Origin: Sipunculus nudus
Taxonomy: Eukaryota > Annelida > Sipuncula > Golfingiida > Sipunculidae
NCBI GenBank assembly: GCA_026874595.1
Contig: CM049306.1
Coordinates: 6,156,019-6,220,018, forward strand
Length of the DNA: 64,000 bases
Direction of reading: 5' to 3'
Part shown: positions 49,385 through 62,059 of the stretch, piece after piece
Layout: the number at the start of each line of letters is the position of its first letter
Position numbering within the stretch: the first letter of the stretch is position 1
Notes under the pieces: model-generated
Told to the model about the DNA's origin: nothing
What the model saw: the letters and a program-made list of their open reading frames with translations, nothing else
Database searches by the model: none
Position numbers and translations under genes: made by a program

Positions 49385-52290
49385 TATCTGCACAGACCTT
49401 GTCTAATAGAGGGATCTTGACAGACAGTGGGTATGAGAATGATCTTGACAGACCGTGGGTATGAGAGTGATCTTGACAGACCATTGATATGAGAGTGATC
49501 TTGACAGACCGTAAGTATGAGAATGATCTTGACAGATCGTTGGTATGAGAGTAATCTTGACAGACCGTGGGTCTGAGAGTGATCTTGACAGACCGTGGGT
49601 ATGAGAATGATCTTGACAGACTGTGGGTATGAGAGTGATCTTGACAGACTGTGGGTATGAGAGTGATCTTGACAGACCATTGGTATGAGAGTGATCTTGA
49701 CAGACCGTTGGTATGAGAGTGATCTTGACAGACCGTTGGTATGAGAGTGATCTTGACAGACCGTGGGTATGATAGTTATATTAAGAGACTGTGGGTATGA
49801 AAGTGATCTTGACAGACCGTTGGTTTGAGAGTTATATGAACAGACTGTGGGTATGAGAGTCATCTTGACAGACCGTTGATATGAGAGTCATTTGACAGAC
49901 CGTTGGTATGAGAGAGATCTTCACAGACCGTTAAAGTGTGAGTGATCTTGACAAACCTTTTGTATGAGAGTGATCTTGGCAGACCGTATAAGTGTGAGTG
50001 ATCTTGACAAACCTTTTGTATGAGAGTGATCTTGGCAGACCGTTAAAGTGTGAGTGATCTTGACAAACCTTTGGTATTAGAGTGATCTTTGCAGACCGTT
50101 GATATGAGAGTTATATTAACAGAGCGTGGGTATGAGAGTGACCTTGACAGAGCGTGGGTATGAGAGTGATCTTGGCAGACCGTGGGTATGAGAATGATCT
50201 TCACAGACTGTGGGTATGAGAGTGATCTTGACAGACCATTGGTATGAGAGTTATCTTGACAGACCGTTGGTATGAAAGTGATCTTGATAGATCGTTGGTA
50301 TGAAAGTGATCTTGACAAACCGTTGGTATGAGAGTTATGTTAAGTGACTGTGGGTATGAGAATGATCTTGACAGACCGCTGGTTTTAGAGTGATCTTGAC
50401 ACCCCGAGGGTATCTGAGAGTGATCTTGACAGACCGTGGGTATATGAGAGTGATCATTACAGACCGTGGGTATGAGAGTGATCTTGACAGACCATGGGTA
50501 TGAGAGTGATCTTGACAGACCGTGGGTATGAGAGTAATCTTGACAGACCGTTGGTATGAGAGTGATCTTGACAGACCGTGAGTATGAGAGGTATCTTGAC
50601 AGACCGTGAGTATGAGAGTGATCTTGACAGATCGTTGGTATGAGAGTTATATTAAGAGACCGTTGGTATGAGAGTTATATTTACAGACCGTGGGTGAGAG
50701 AGTGACCTTGACAGACCTTTATTGTGAGAGTGATCTTGACAGACCGTGAGTATGAGAGTGATCTTGACAGACCGTGGGTATGAGAATGATCTTGACAGAC
50801 CGTGAGTATGAGAGGTATCTTTACAGACCGTGAGTATGAGAGTGATCTTGACAGATCGTTGGTATGAGAGTTATATTAAGAGACCGTGGGTATGAGAGTG
50901 ATGTTGACAGACTGTGGGTATGAACATGATCTTGACGGACCGTTGGTTTTAGAGTGATCTTGACACCCCGAGGGTATCTGAGAGTGATCTTGACAGACCG
51001 TGGGTATATGAGAGTGATCATTACAGACCGTGGGTATGAGAGTGATCTTGACAGACCATGGGTATGAGAGTGATCTTGACAGACCGTGGGTATGAGAGTA
51101 ATCTTGACAGACCGTTGGTATGAGAGTGATCTTGACAGACCGTGAGTATGAGAGGTATCTTGACAGACCGTGAGTATGAGAGTGATCTTGACAGATCGTT
51201 GGTATGAGAGTTATATTAAGAGACCGTTGGTATGAGAGTTATATTTACAGACCGTGGGTAAGAGAGTGACCTTGACAGACCTTTATTGTGAGAGTGATCT
51301 TGACAGACCGTGAGTATGAGAGTGATCTTGACAGACCGTGGGTATGAGAGTGATCTTGACAGACCGTGAGTATGAGAGGTATCTTGACAGACCGTGAGTA
51401 TGAGAGTGATCTTGACAGATCGTTGGTATGATAGTTATATTAAGAGACCGTGGGTATGAGAGTGATGTTGACAGACTGTGGGTATGAACATGATCTTGAC
51501 GGACCGTTGGTATGAGAGTGATCTTGACAGAACGTTGGTACAAGAGTTATATTTACAGACCGTGGGTAAGAGAGTGATCTTGACACCCCAAGGGTATATG
51601 AGAGTGATCTTGACAGACCGTAGGTATATGAGAGTGATCATTACAGACAGTGGGTATGAGAGTTATCTTGACAGAATGTTAGTGTGAGAGTGATCTTGAC
51701 AGATTGTTGGTATGAGAGTGATATTGACTGACCGTTGGTATGAGAGTGATCTTCACAGACCGTTGGTATGAGAGTAATATTAACAGACCGTTGGTATGAG
51801 CCCAAAGGTATAAGAGAGTGATCTTGTCAGACCGTGGGTATATGAGAGTGATCTTGATAAATCGTTGGTATGTGAGTTATATCAACGAACCGTGGGTATG
51901 AGAGTGATGTTGACAGACTGTGGGTATAAGAATGATCTTGACGGACCGTTGGTATGGGAATGATCTTGACAGACCGTTGGTGTGAGAGCGATCTTGACAG
52001 ACCGTGGGTATGAGCGAGCGTGATCTTGACAGACCGTAGGTATGAGAATGATCTTGACAGACTGTGGGTATGACAATGATCTTGACGGACCGTTGGTATG
52101 AGAATGATCTTGACAGACCGTAAGTGTGAGAGTGATATTGACAGACCTTTGGTATGAGAGTGATCATGACAGACCGTTGGTATGGGAGTGATCTTGATAG
52201 ACCGTTGGTATGAGAGTGATTTTGACAGACCGTTGGTATGAGAGTTATATTAACAGACCGTTGGAATGAGAGTGATCTTGAACTTGTCTA
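49385..52290 (+). repeat. 28-bp minisatellite, about 100 copies
   Basis: The unit is GAGAGTGATCTTGACAGACC followed by GTGGGTAT, or by GTTGGTAT in the other main variant. About 20 units from around 50,370 recur 564 bp downstream. The duplicate is marked by the rare variants ACACCCCGAGGGTATCTGAG (at about 50,399 and 50,963) and TGATCATTACAG. Minus-strand frames of up to 159 codons come from 28-bp periodicity without stops and are not genes. Confidence 0.95.
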
Positions 52291-52299
52291 TGAGACTGA

Positions 52300-52788
52300 T
52301 ATTGAATTATGAAGGACCAGTTGACTCATTTTCCGACGGAAGATTATATTCTCCGGAGTGGCACCATGGATCGTTCTGAAATCTGGTTTGCGCATCTGGG
52401 TTTGTAATACCTATGAGTGAAAATGACCTGAGGTTGATCAGTTTTGAACATTGTCTGTATAAAAAAGGTAAGGCTTCTTATATATGGCTGGAGGCATTGT
52501 TCTTATATGTGGTATGTGGTATTGTTCTTGGCCATTTTCCGTAGCCTAACACTTGTGGCCTGATCCTGTAATTTTGTTTTGCTTTGTTTATTCGATATGT
52601 ACGTTTGATATTCGTTTCTACAGTTTCATTTCTGGCTTCATGCATTTCTAATATTTTGTGAACCAGTCATCGATTTAACACAGCTGTACTGCCTCGGTAC
52701 ATATTTCAAGAGACTTACAGGTAATCCGTTATCTGTCGATGCTAATGAGCATAGTCTAGAACAACTCTAAGTCAGACGAAATCATAAT
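52300..52788. other. Spacer between the array and the LINE
   Basis: No recognisable content. It ends at the target site of the LINE insertion. Confidence 0.5.
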
Positions 52789-52800
52789 AATTAGGTTTTT
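52789..52800. repeat. 5' target site duplication of the LINE
   Basis: AATTAGGTTTTT recurs at 55,726-55,737 directly after the poly(A). Confidence 0.85.
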
Positions 52801-52804
52801 GCTT

Positions 52805-53977
52805 AGATCTAAAATTAGATGGTTCGAACATGGAGAAAAAATTCTAAATATTTCCTCAACTTAGAGAAGTATATTAATGGACAAAAATGTATAAGAAAAT
52901 TAGTGTCACCTACAGGAGAAATGGTAACCAAAGGAAAAGAAATTTTAGAAATGCAAAAGGAATTTTATCGGAAGTTATATTGTTCACAAGCAAACAACAC
53001 TCAGAAGGAGTTGGATGAATACTTGGATAAAATAAAGTTGCCAATGTTATCCAAATTAAATTCAGAATATTTAGGTAAAGAAATTACAGAAGAGGAATGT
53101 TATTTAACTCTAAAAACATTTGCAAAAAACAAAAGCCCAGGTAATGATGGCATATCTGCAGAATTTTATCAAAAATTTAGGCCCCTTTTCGGCTCAACTA
53201 TGGTAGCATCATTTAATAGATCATTTCAAAAAGGGGAACTGTCGTCTTCTCAAAAACAGGCAATAATAACATTAATTGACAAGAAAAAGGATAGAACATT
53301 ATTAAAAATTGGAGGCCTATATCTTTGTTAAACGTAGATTACAAAATTTTATCAAAAACTTTAGCTTTAAGATTAAAAAAGATCATGCCAGAAATTATTA
53401 ATGCAAATCAAACTGGATATATTCAGGGAAGATATATAGGGGAAAATATAAGAATTTTATCAGACCTTTTAGAATATACAAGAATGAAAAATTTACCTGG
53501 GATATTATCAGTATAGATTTTGAAAAAGCTTTCGATTCCTTGGAATGGAACTTTATGATATCAGTTTTGGAGAAATATAAATTTCCATCCATATTTATCA
53601 ATTGGATTCACATTTTATATAATAATATTGAAAGCTGTACAATAAATAATGGAGTTACATCTGGATATTTTAAAGTTAAAAGAGGGGTTCGGCAAGGAGA
53701 CCCTTTGTCCCCATATTTATTTGTTTTAGCTGCTGAAGTAATGGCAGAATACATAAAGAGTTCAGAAAAAATAAAAGGATTAGAAGTTTCAGGATATCAT
53801 TTTAAGTTACTTCAGTATGCAGATGATACGGTAGGAATTGTAAAAGACAAAAGTTCAGCTAAATATTTCCTTGAGATCATTAAACAATTTGGTAATTTTA
53901 GTGGTTTAAAAATTAATTATGAGAAATGTGAAGGTATGTGGATAGGTCAATTTAGAAATAATAGCAGAAACCACTAG
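52805..53977 (+). pseudogene. Reverse transcriptase domain of the LINE, frame-broken
   Basis: Motifs appear in the usual L1-like order. First comes SKYFLNLEKYINGQK, then NKSPGNDGISAEFYQKF (about 53,129-53,180). A NWRPISLLN-type block at about 53,310 is split by a lost base. Next is NANQTGYIQGRYIGENIR, then motif A, IDFEKAFDSLEW (about 53,513-53,548). RGVRQGDPLSPYLFVLAAE follows, then the catalytic YADDT (53,816-53,830). The palm residues are intact but lie in different frames, so no active enzyme can be made. The wording of the motifs fits the L1/Tx1 group better than RTE, CR1 or Jockey. An RT of this kind copies the element's RNA at a nicked target site. Confidence 0.92.
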
Positions 53978-55467
53978 GAATAAGATGGCCTGATAATCCA
54001 ATAAAATTTTTGGGAGTTTACATTTCATATGATAAAAAAGAATCCGAGGATTTAAATTTTTTCTCTAAGTTGAATTCAGTGCAAAATATATTGAAAATGT
54101 GGAACCAGAGAGGACTGACACTTTTAGGAAAAATTCAAGTAGCAAAATCATTCTTTTTTTCAAAGTTTTATTATTATATTTCTAATGCATCAGTACCAGT
54201 AGACTTTTGTAAAAGAGTTGATGAACTCTTCTTCAGTTTTATGTGGAATGGAGGTAGAGAGAGAATTAAGAGAGTAAAATAAGTACAAGAAGTGGAAAAT
54301 GGTGGTCTAAATGCTCCACATATAGAATCAATAATTTATACATCAAGAATAGCATGGCTTAAAAGATACATAAAGGTAGAAGAAAGACCATGGAAGGTGT
54401 TGTTTAGACATTTTTTACAGACACTCTGTCCAGATGTAGAGTTGTTGCTTAACAGTAATATAGAAATAAAAGATATAAAATTATTTAATATTCCAAGCTT
54501 TTACAAAGAAGTCTTAAAAAGTTATATAATGTTACGAATGAAATATTTTGAAAATGTTCCAGTTGAAAAGCAAATTATTTGGAATAATAAATTATTAAAA
54601 ATTGACAATGCTTTAACCTATTGGAATTCTGATGTAGGAATTAACACAGGATTAGATTTGTTTGATTACATGGGCAATATCAAGTCTTTTGAATTTTGGA
54701 TTGGAAAAGGTATCTCAGGAATACATTTTTTAAAATGGTATGCCCTTGTGTCTAAGTTTAAATATCTTAAACCGCAAAATTTAAGTTCTATAGAGCCCTT
54801 TTCGTTTGCTTTTTATAATGGGGAGCAGATACTCATATCTGGTGCATCTTCGAAAGTAATATGTCAGTGCTTTGTTGGTACTATATTAAGAAAAGGGCCA
54901 TATATTCCAAATATAGCAAGTTGCATGTCAGACATAGAGGTAGATTATAAGGAAGTATACAAGCTTCCCTTTAAAATATGTTTGGACACAAAATCTAGAG
55001 TGTTTCAATATGAATTGCTTAATAATTGTTTAGTAAATAATTATTGGTTATGTAAATGGAAGATTAAAGATTCTGATTCATGTACTTTTTGTAAAAGAGA
55101 GCAAGAACAATTAATACACTTGTTTTGGTCTTGCTATAAGGTTAGAACACTATGGTCAGATATTGAAAGGTGGTGTAAACAAAAAGGTATTAATATTGAT
55201 ATAAATATCTCTACAGTCATGTACGGTGCTCCAATGGCACCTGTAGTAGGGACTTTAATTTTGTTTGTGGTGAAACAATATATAAATAGAGCTAGAAATT
55301 GTCAAGAAGGTCTATCTTTTGATAAAGCATGCCAGGAAATCTGGAAATATGCCAGAATAGAATTTATGATGGCACCAAAAAATAACTTGGTAACTAAGTT
55401 TCATAGTAGATGGGGAGAGTTTAGTTATGGGAGAGATTTCATAAATTATAGGTATACAGATAATTAG
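53969..55467 (+). pseudogene. C-terminal region of the LINE ORF2, mostly open
   Basis: The frame picks up at 53,971 (LGIRWPDNPIKFLGVYIS), is stopped once by TAA at 54,280-54,282, then stays open in the same frame for 391 codons to 55,467. Landmarks are GLTLLGKIQVAKSFFFSKF, the thumb-like region after RT; ENGGLNAPHIES, a conserved step in L1/Tx1 proteins; and a zinc-finger-like CTFC...HLFWSC (55,081-55,134) spaced C-X2-C-X8-H-X4-C. The frame ends YRYTDN and a stop. In related LINEs this C-terminus helps bind RNA or target DNA. The long open stretch reflects limited decay rather than present function. Confidence 0.88.
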
Positions 55468-55725
55468 AGGATTTACTTTGAGAATACAGGTATTATATAC
55501 ATATTTACTGCATTATTATCAGATATTTTGTTTTGGGAATATATAAAACACTTTATGGAATTGGATAATACAATATATATTGGTGAGACAGTGGATCTTT
55601 ATATACATATAAGGATATCGAATTGTTTTGGATACTTTCACTGTTTGTTTTGTATGTATTGTATTTGTTTGTTTGTAATAAAAAAAAATGTAAGACACAG
55701 AAGCTTTACAAAAAAAAAAAAAAAA
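55468..55725 (+). other. LINE 3' UTR and poly(A)
   Basis: AT-rich tail of about 250 bp with AATAAA at 55,677-55,682, ending in a run of adenines from 55,710 that merges with the target duplication. The AATAAA lies about 30 bp before the poly(A). Confidence 0.8.
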
Positions 55726-55737
55726 AATTAGGTTTTT
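55726..55737. repeat. 3' target site duplication of the LINE
   Basis: AATTAGGTTTTT, identical to 52,789-52,800. The first bases cannot be told apart from the poly(A). Confidence 0.85.
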
Positions 55738-56277
55738 AATTAGCCCTAATCTTTAGCTAACGCTAACCCTTAGACTAACAGTTCATCTTTTTTGTTACGG
55801 TTGGGGATTGAATGCTTGTCGCAGTTGAGCAATTTGTGAGGCGCACATGGTGCCTACACACATAGGAAAACAGGGCAAGCCGTAACGCTTGTTTCCGTCA
55901 TGGAACTGATGGTGAAAACTCAAGTGGAGGCGGTCCCCTATAGTAAATCCTTTGTTAATTGGTTCAGTTAAAACAATTACTATTCAATTCACAATTTGTA
56001 TGCTTCAATATTATGTAGGTACATGAATATTGAACTTAGTTAGAATATGTAAACCTTATGATGGTTTTCAACACAAATGACCTGAGCGAAATGTTGAAGA
56101 ACATAGCGTGACGAGAACATGGCCAATTTAGGTAGATAATAGCTTCTAGATATATCTTTATTTACTAGATGTATGACTTTTGAGATATAATACAGTGTCG
56201 GGAAAAAATCTAAAATTGTCGGCAGTCAAGTCAGAGCGGAGTGTCGATGTGAACGGACCATCTGCATCTGTGTGATG

Positions 56278-56278
<1 letters not shown>
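55738..56278. other. Spacer, no gene seen
   Basis: No recognisable content. Confidence 0.5.

Positions 56279-56329
<51 letters not shown>
56279..56329. repeat. (TA)n microsatellite
   Basis: About 50 bp of uninterrupted TA, read directly. Confidence 0.95.
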
Positions 56330-56331
<2 letters not shown>

Positions 56332-56820
56332 CGACCTCTGGCATGAGATAGTATATGAGATCCGCACTGTAAGTCCCGATGCGGATGCAATATTTTTATT
56401 TATGAAAAACGTCTCATGGCCTTTAGTTTCGCTGTTACTTAAAATAATCCAGACCACCTGTATGTCATGATTGTGTACATTCAGCAACACTCCGTGGTGA
56501 TCGGCACATCTCCCTGCATGCTTTTTTCAAATTTCTGACGACAATCGAGCATGCCTCACACGAGTTATGGGTCTGTCAGCCAAATCATACGAGACCAAGG
56601 AAATGACGATGGTTACCTTGGAAGCAGGAATTACACATAATTTGTTCATTCACATATATTCTTTTATGTTTATTCGTGACTTATTGCAAGACTGTGGTCT
56701 GTGTAGAGAGAGTCAACAAAATGGACTTCCGCCGCATAAGAAGTGGATTACGACTCAAAGTACAGGCCTTTAAGTACAATATGTAAAAATGATGGCGAAA
56801 TGTTGTGTTTACGGCTACAG

Positions 56821-56821
<1 letters not shown>

Positions 56822-56900
<79 letters not shown>

Positions 56901-56936
56901 GGATAGAGACAGAGAAAGAGACAGAGAGAGAGAGAG
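56822..56936. repeat. (GA)n microsatellite, imperfect at right end
   Basis: About 73 bp of pure GA, then degenerate GA with AGAC and GATAGAG interruptions. Confidence 0.95.
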
Positions 56937-56939
56937 TCT

Positions 56940-58245
56940 GGTACGCTTTCGTATAGTTACGTCTAATGTCTGGTAATAGACCGATTTATAGTTATTACAT
57001 GCAGTTTTTTGCTGTCGTTTTTGTATGAGTTTACAGCAGTGTGACTACGGCCGAGGGTAATAACAGGAGCCCTTAATCCTCTTTGTCCAAACATGTTTGA
57101 ACGAATTGCCGTCAGCCACAAACACAGTCTACCTTCAGCTGTATCCAGGAAGTAAATAATCTGCCGGAACTCCATAAGAAGCTCCCAGCGTGTCCCACGA
57201 TGACATCACGTGTATCATTCTAAACGGTCAGTGGGCGTAGCGGGACTCGTCTAGACGGAACGTTGTCCCGACGGATGCTTTTTGTTGTTTTTTTTTAGAA
57301 ATCCGCACTAAGGAATTTAAAACCTTGGCCGCTGGATCCTCGAAATACATACTGTGTGACGAACTGATATTTTTAAGGACATTAATGAAATTATTTTATA
57401 AAACAGTTCCGGTGTTCCGTGTTTCAAATAACCCTGATACTTCCTCTCCCCTACTTTCCCTGAAACTAAGGCAAGGGGTCGATATTGGATATTGTAATTA
57501 TCCTTAATTGGTCTGCTAATTGGGATATGTGTACACGTTTATTTATTTATACGAGTATGTTTATAAGAGGCGGGCCCTGTGTCACGAATTTATGCAAGAA
57601 CAGTACATGTATAAGTTTTGCCAGTACTGAAATAAAACGTCCACGCACACAGCAAAAGAAAATTAAATATTCTTCTGTTGATCATCAGATTTATTTATCT
57701 TTTCTCACACCAAAATATGACAACAGACTCGAAGATGACACAGTCGATGATGCTTTATATGTGTAGTCAATCTGTATATATCTATACACAAAACAACCAT
57801 TGCTTCTTAAGGAAAGCATATTCAGTCGATAATCGAAATCGTTTCAGGTACTGCAGAATATTAAGAATTTTTTTGTCTTAATAATTAAAACTAATTTGCA
57901 TAGTTCTATTTAAATGCATTTCATTGTTGGTGTTAAATGCTGAAGCAATCAGAAATATAATTTCTTCTTATAATACGCATGTATCCAGAATATAAATATC
58001 CCGCTCAAAGCGGTATACATGCAATAGTTATGTACGGACATAAAAACTCCACATGAAACGTATTATCATATATCCTAAAAATATTACTATAACTTTATAA
58101 ATTACATATTTAAGAGAAATATAAAAAAGTTCACAAGAGGATTAAAAATATCAATATAAACTTACTTAAAAATAATATTTTTATGTACACTTAAATCTGT
58201 CATTACACCTCAGAGTACGAGGTCTAAATTAATTAAAGGTATGCC
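56940..58245. other. Spacer, no gene recognised
   Basis: Short frames on both strands without known domains; AT content rises toward 58.2 kb. Confidence 0.5.
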
Positions 58246-58995
58246 CTCTTAAGGGGAGTTCATACCTATCCGTTTTTTTTCCTTCCGCACCCGTTTCCGT
58301 CGTCGGTCGTCCGTCAAATTCGAGTCCGTAAAAACACATAGGGCATACACACATATCTGCACCGGCACCCGTCTCACTGTCCGCACAAATCGGCCCCCAG
58401 ACCGATTCACGACGGAAGCGGACGACGGGTGCGGACGGGATTCCCTCCAATGACGTTATATAATCGGGGATATACTGGAATGTCCTTGTGTCTTACCCTT
58501 GATTTTTTTTGTATAAATGTTGAAAATTGCGCGTGAGCATTCACTGCTTTACAATCCCGTTCATGAAAGCTTTACTTACTAACTGAAATAATTAAAGCAA
58601 TGTGAGACGTAGAATCATACAAGTCCAAATGAGCGGGGGCGGGGTAATTTGGAATAAAGTCAATGCCTTTAAAATAAATTTTCCAGTAAGCCCACGAAAA
58701 AATTATAGCCTATAATGTATATAATTTAAACATGATTAAATCACAATGATTAACTTGGATGGAGAATAATTAGAGCATCTTGTTGAAACGAGGTAATAGG
58801 GTTATACAGACACGGAGGTGATATTGGTCCCATTTTAAATCACAGTTCTAAACCTCATGCAGTTACAAGAATTTGGTCAAATTCAAGGTAAAGATAGGTA
58901 AATTGTTATCACATCGAATCAAGAATAAAATATTCTCATAGGATAAAAAAACACGTTTTAACAGTAATAATTTTTACATAAAGATAATCATTACT

Positions 58996-59050
58996 CAGAA
59001 GCCGATCCAGGGGGAGCCCCCCCCCCCCCCCCCTCTTTTTCAGCCGCAAC
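58996..59050 (+). repeat. Dispersed repeat fragment with C17 tract
   Basis: CAGAAGCCGATCCAGGGGG, a C17 run (59,017-59,033) and TCTTTTTCAGCCGC. Its reverse complement resembles 30,765-30,826. Confidence 0.55.
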
Positions 59051-59062
59051 AATTTTTTTTAA

Positions 59063-59066
<4 letters not shown>

Positions 59067-59105
<39 letters not shown>
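59067..59105. repeat. (TA)n microsatellite
   Basis: About 39 bp of uninterrupted TA, inside the TIR-like element. Confidence 0.95.
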
Positions 59106-59108
<3 letters not shown>

Positions 59109-59279
59109 CCTACGTGAAAGATAATAGTGTATTAAATATGAAACAAGGATGATGAGTGCGGGTGCGGACGGCAAAAATAACGCAGATAAGTGTGAACAAA
59201 GACGACGGATGGCGGACGAGGTATGACGGAAGCGTGCGGGAGGAAAAAACGGGTAGTTGTGAACGCGGCTTTAGATTTC

Positions 59280-61980
59280 TACGACACCATCACTTATTTA
59301 ATTATAACTTTATAGTCATTACTTCAATTGTTTCGGACCGTTAATACCTGTGCTTTCTAAAAAAAGAAACAGTTATACTACCTCATCCAGGTGTCCTGTG
59401 TGAGCATTCAGGCATTCAGTCGTCCGTGTATCATCTACTAAACATTGGACTTTGTACGCAGACTGGTGCACGTTTGGAAACAGACACGTTTTGGAGAGTA
59501 TAATGACGTACGTTATATCGCAACATTCCTTTGACAGGGAAAGACTGACAACATTTCCAATTTGTACTCAGTTTTAATATTGATTAGAAAATATCTTTAG
59601 TATTAACATAATAAAATTATTTATAAAAGGAGGAAATGATTTTCTCTAAAACATTCTGGAATAACGTTTCATAATTATATATATATATTCCGAGTAAATT
59701 TTCACAGCTCTTGTTTTGGCGGGTTCTTTCTACTGGGATCTCTAGCTTTAACGCGTGAGAACTAAATTCTCCATATGTGGTTCATCTAGCAAAATCCGTG
59801 ACTTTCTCAAGTGAATCCCAGGCATTCGTATGGATATGAATGGATATTTTTTCTTCACAGTATCATTATCATTCTATGCTTAAGTCTCATGCCGGGCAAG
59901 CTGTCAGCTGGAAGTACGCGCCCAGTTAATCCCGGATAAACACATACGCTATATATACTCCGTCAAATCAAACATGATTAGCCCAGCACTCAGTAGTATT
60001 TCCTTTATGTATAAGCATTACCATACTGATTTTAAAGACGCCGTCAATAGAGTCTATACGGTAATAATGTAAACATACCCAAGAATGATAGGCCTCTCAG
60101 GTCTGAACAGGTATCCGCAGTAGACATATAACAGAAAACCCCCGACCTTCAATATCAACGGCACTGTAAAGCTAACTGAGCCTTGTAAAAGCTTAGTAAA
60201 AGAAATTATTTCGATCATATTTTTCTTAAAAACGATACTAACAGGTCTTCTTGTATGATTACATGGGAAATGTAAATAGAACATCATTAAATTATATCCT
60301 TCAAATGAAACGTATTTTAATAGGCGAACGTGACGTCCAAATTTGCAAATGTTCTGTTATGATATAGATCCCTACGTTAGTCCGTGATCGTCTTTAATAA
60401 AGATCTCCTAAAGGAAACTCCTTTTTGCTGGGCTTTTATTCTATCGCATATTCCGAAAATATTGGTCGCGGGTTCCCAGAGAGGAACATTTTTAAAGTCG
60501 TCATGACCTCGGATGGAAGGTCTTGGTATAAAATGGTACAAATTTTACTGGAATATTAATAATTATGAACTTGGCCATACTTTCCTCAATTTTGCTCCCG
60601 GTTGCTTGCTCGCTCCCTCGAAGTTTGATCTGTTTGGAAGTCCCGGTTACTTCTGAGTTTGCTGCAGGTTGAAGCAACCAGGTTGCCCAGACGGAATACA
60701 CGGAATTATGATTACTCCGTGCACAACGCCTACGCAACCCAGTCGTTTCTTTACAGGAGTTGGCTGGCAATTTCCTTTGGTCCGCTGTAGTTAACACCTC
60801 TTACTTGTGTTGGTTCTGGATGTGTTCTGCCTTCCTCAGACTCGCTGCACCTTTATATATACATCAGCTCTGGTCACCTCGTGTCCCATGAGAGCCAAAT
60901 CCCTTGGATTTTGACCTCGTGACCTGTTTAATATCCCACATTACAATACATTACACGCAATTCTATCAGAAATATGTCTCAGCGAAACGTTTGGTAACCT
61001 CTGAAAGTGTGGTGTATAAAAGTTCATCCGATCAGCGATTTAATTCATCGTATTTGGCAGCGTTTACCGTTAAGGTAGATACGATTGTGTATAAAGGACC
61101 TGGCATTTACGACTGTGTTGAAAGCGGCTGGGGGTGTATAGCATTCAGTTGGATTAGGACACAATTGCTTTGGGGGGCATTGAGGTTCAGCCGAGCGAGG
61201 AACATGAACTGGTTGTTTTGTGGCGGTGGCTAATGAAGAGGAAACCGCTGGGCGTACCTGTCAGAAGCCCCGAGCTGATTATTACACCGTCATAAAGCTG
61301 GCCACTATTTGTTATACCTTACAAGTCCAAACACCTAGCTGGCATCAACTCCAACTTCACGTGATTTATAGCAACATGGTACAGACGTAAGAATCTTATA
61401 TAATAAAAGCAGACGAATGGTTATAACTTTCATAACCTCACATTATACGCAAATTTTAAGGGTGAACACGCGGCCAAAACAAATCCCTGTAGCGCCAGTT
61501 AGGAATTATTTTTCTATACTGGAAACATATTTCTCTGATTTGTATAATGCAAAGACATATTAAAATAATGTACTGGACTTTTTAAGTTATGTTATCAGTA
61601 TTTGTGTTGACACGTTAAAGAAGACAGGAAGTAAGGTATGACGATGGCGTGATAATAATAATATGTAAAAACTGAAGTGTTCTGGTAATTAACCAATTGT
61701 ATCTCCGACCTCAGGCTTAACCCTTAAACCACACTCTAGGATAATTGGTGGAAAAAAAGACCGCCAAACATGTCTTGATTAAATATGAAATGATTTATAG
61801 TCCTATGAGAAATGTTTGAACAAATAGAGTGATTGTTATATAAGATATTTAAACATATCTTGATTGAAAGAAACTTATTGATTTGTTTAGGATACTTCGA
61901 TGATCTGTTGATGGTACTCTGAATTTGAGGACGGTAATCATACATTAAAATGGGTTGAATCACAAAGGTTCCATCGAGAT
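59280..61980. other. Spacer, no gene recognised
   Basis: The larger frames, a minus-strand one at 60,501-60,797 and a plus-strand one at 60,904-61,233, match no family I know and show no domain. Composition is AT-rich. Confidence 0.5.
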
Positions 61981-61984
61981 TTCA

Positions 61985-62058
61985 GGCGGTGGCGGGATTC
62001 GAACCGTGCACCTTCTGCTAAAAAACGTTAACGCCTTAATGGCTGCGTGCGATCCCCG
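61985..62058 (-). repeat. tRNA-like repeat head
   Basis: On the minus strand there is a perfect B-box-like GGTTCGAATCC (61,995-62,005) and an A-box-like region, GCAGCCATTAAGGCGTTAAC, about 40 bp upstream. The acceptor ends do not pair, so a working tRNA gene is unlikely. A SINE head or decayed tRNA copy fits better. Confidence 0.5.
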
Positions 62059-62059
62059 G

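Larger units (their letters stand above)
52801..55725 (+). mobile_element. 5'-truncated LINE, L1/Tx1-like
   Basis: A non-LTR retrotransposon copy bounded by a 12-bp target site duplication and ending in poly(A). It begins inside the coding region, just before the conserved GEKNSKYFLNLEK-like block that precedes the RT domain, so the 5' UTR, any first ORF and the endonuclease are absent. RT and a long C-terminal region with a CCHC motif remain. The frame is broken at about 52,836, 53,310, 53,499 and 53,968, with one stop at 54,280. 5' truncation with TSD and poly(A) is the normal outcome of target-primed reverse transcription. Confidence 0.93.
58250..59275. mobile_element. Old TIR-like DNA element, about 1 kb
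   Basis: The left end (about 58,252-58,320) contains GTTCATACCTATCCGTTTTT and CCTTCCGCACCCGTTTCCGT. The right end (about 59,205-59,275) is its approximate reverse complement, with ACGGAAGCGTGCGGGAGG, AAAAAACGGGTAGTTGTGAAC and GCGGC. Identity is roughly three-quarters. A second pair of CGGACGACGG/GGTGCGGACGG motifs lies further inside. The centre holds other repeats (a C17 fragment and a TA run) and no gene. A target duplication is not clear. Confidence 0.5.

Noticed and set aside
49384-49863. A 159-codon minus-strand frame rich in Ser, Leu and His
   Set aside because: A by-product of the 28-bp tandem repeat (three units per 28 codons).
60501-60797. A 98-codon minus-strand frame as a host exon
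   Set aside because: No recognisable domain. A frame of this length is expected by chance in 64 kb.
61985-62058. A functional tRNA gene on the minus strand
   Set aside because: The B box is perfect, but the acceptor ends do not pair and no proper anticodon arm could be drawn.
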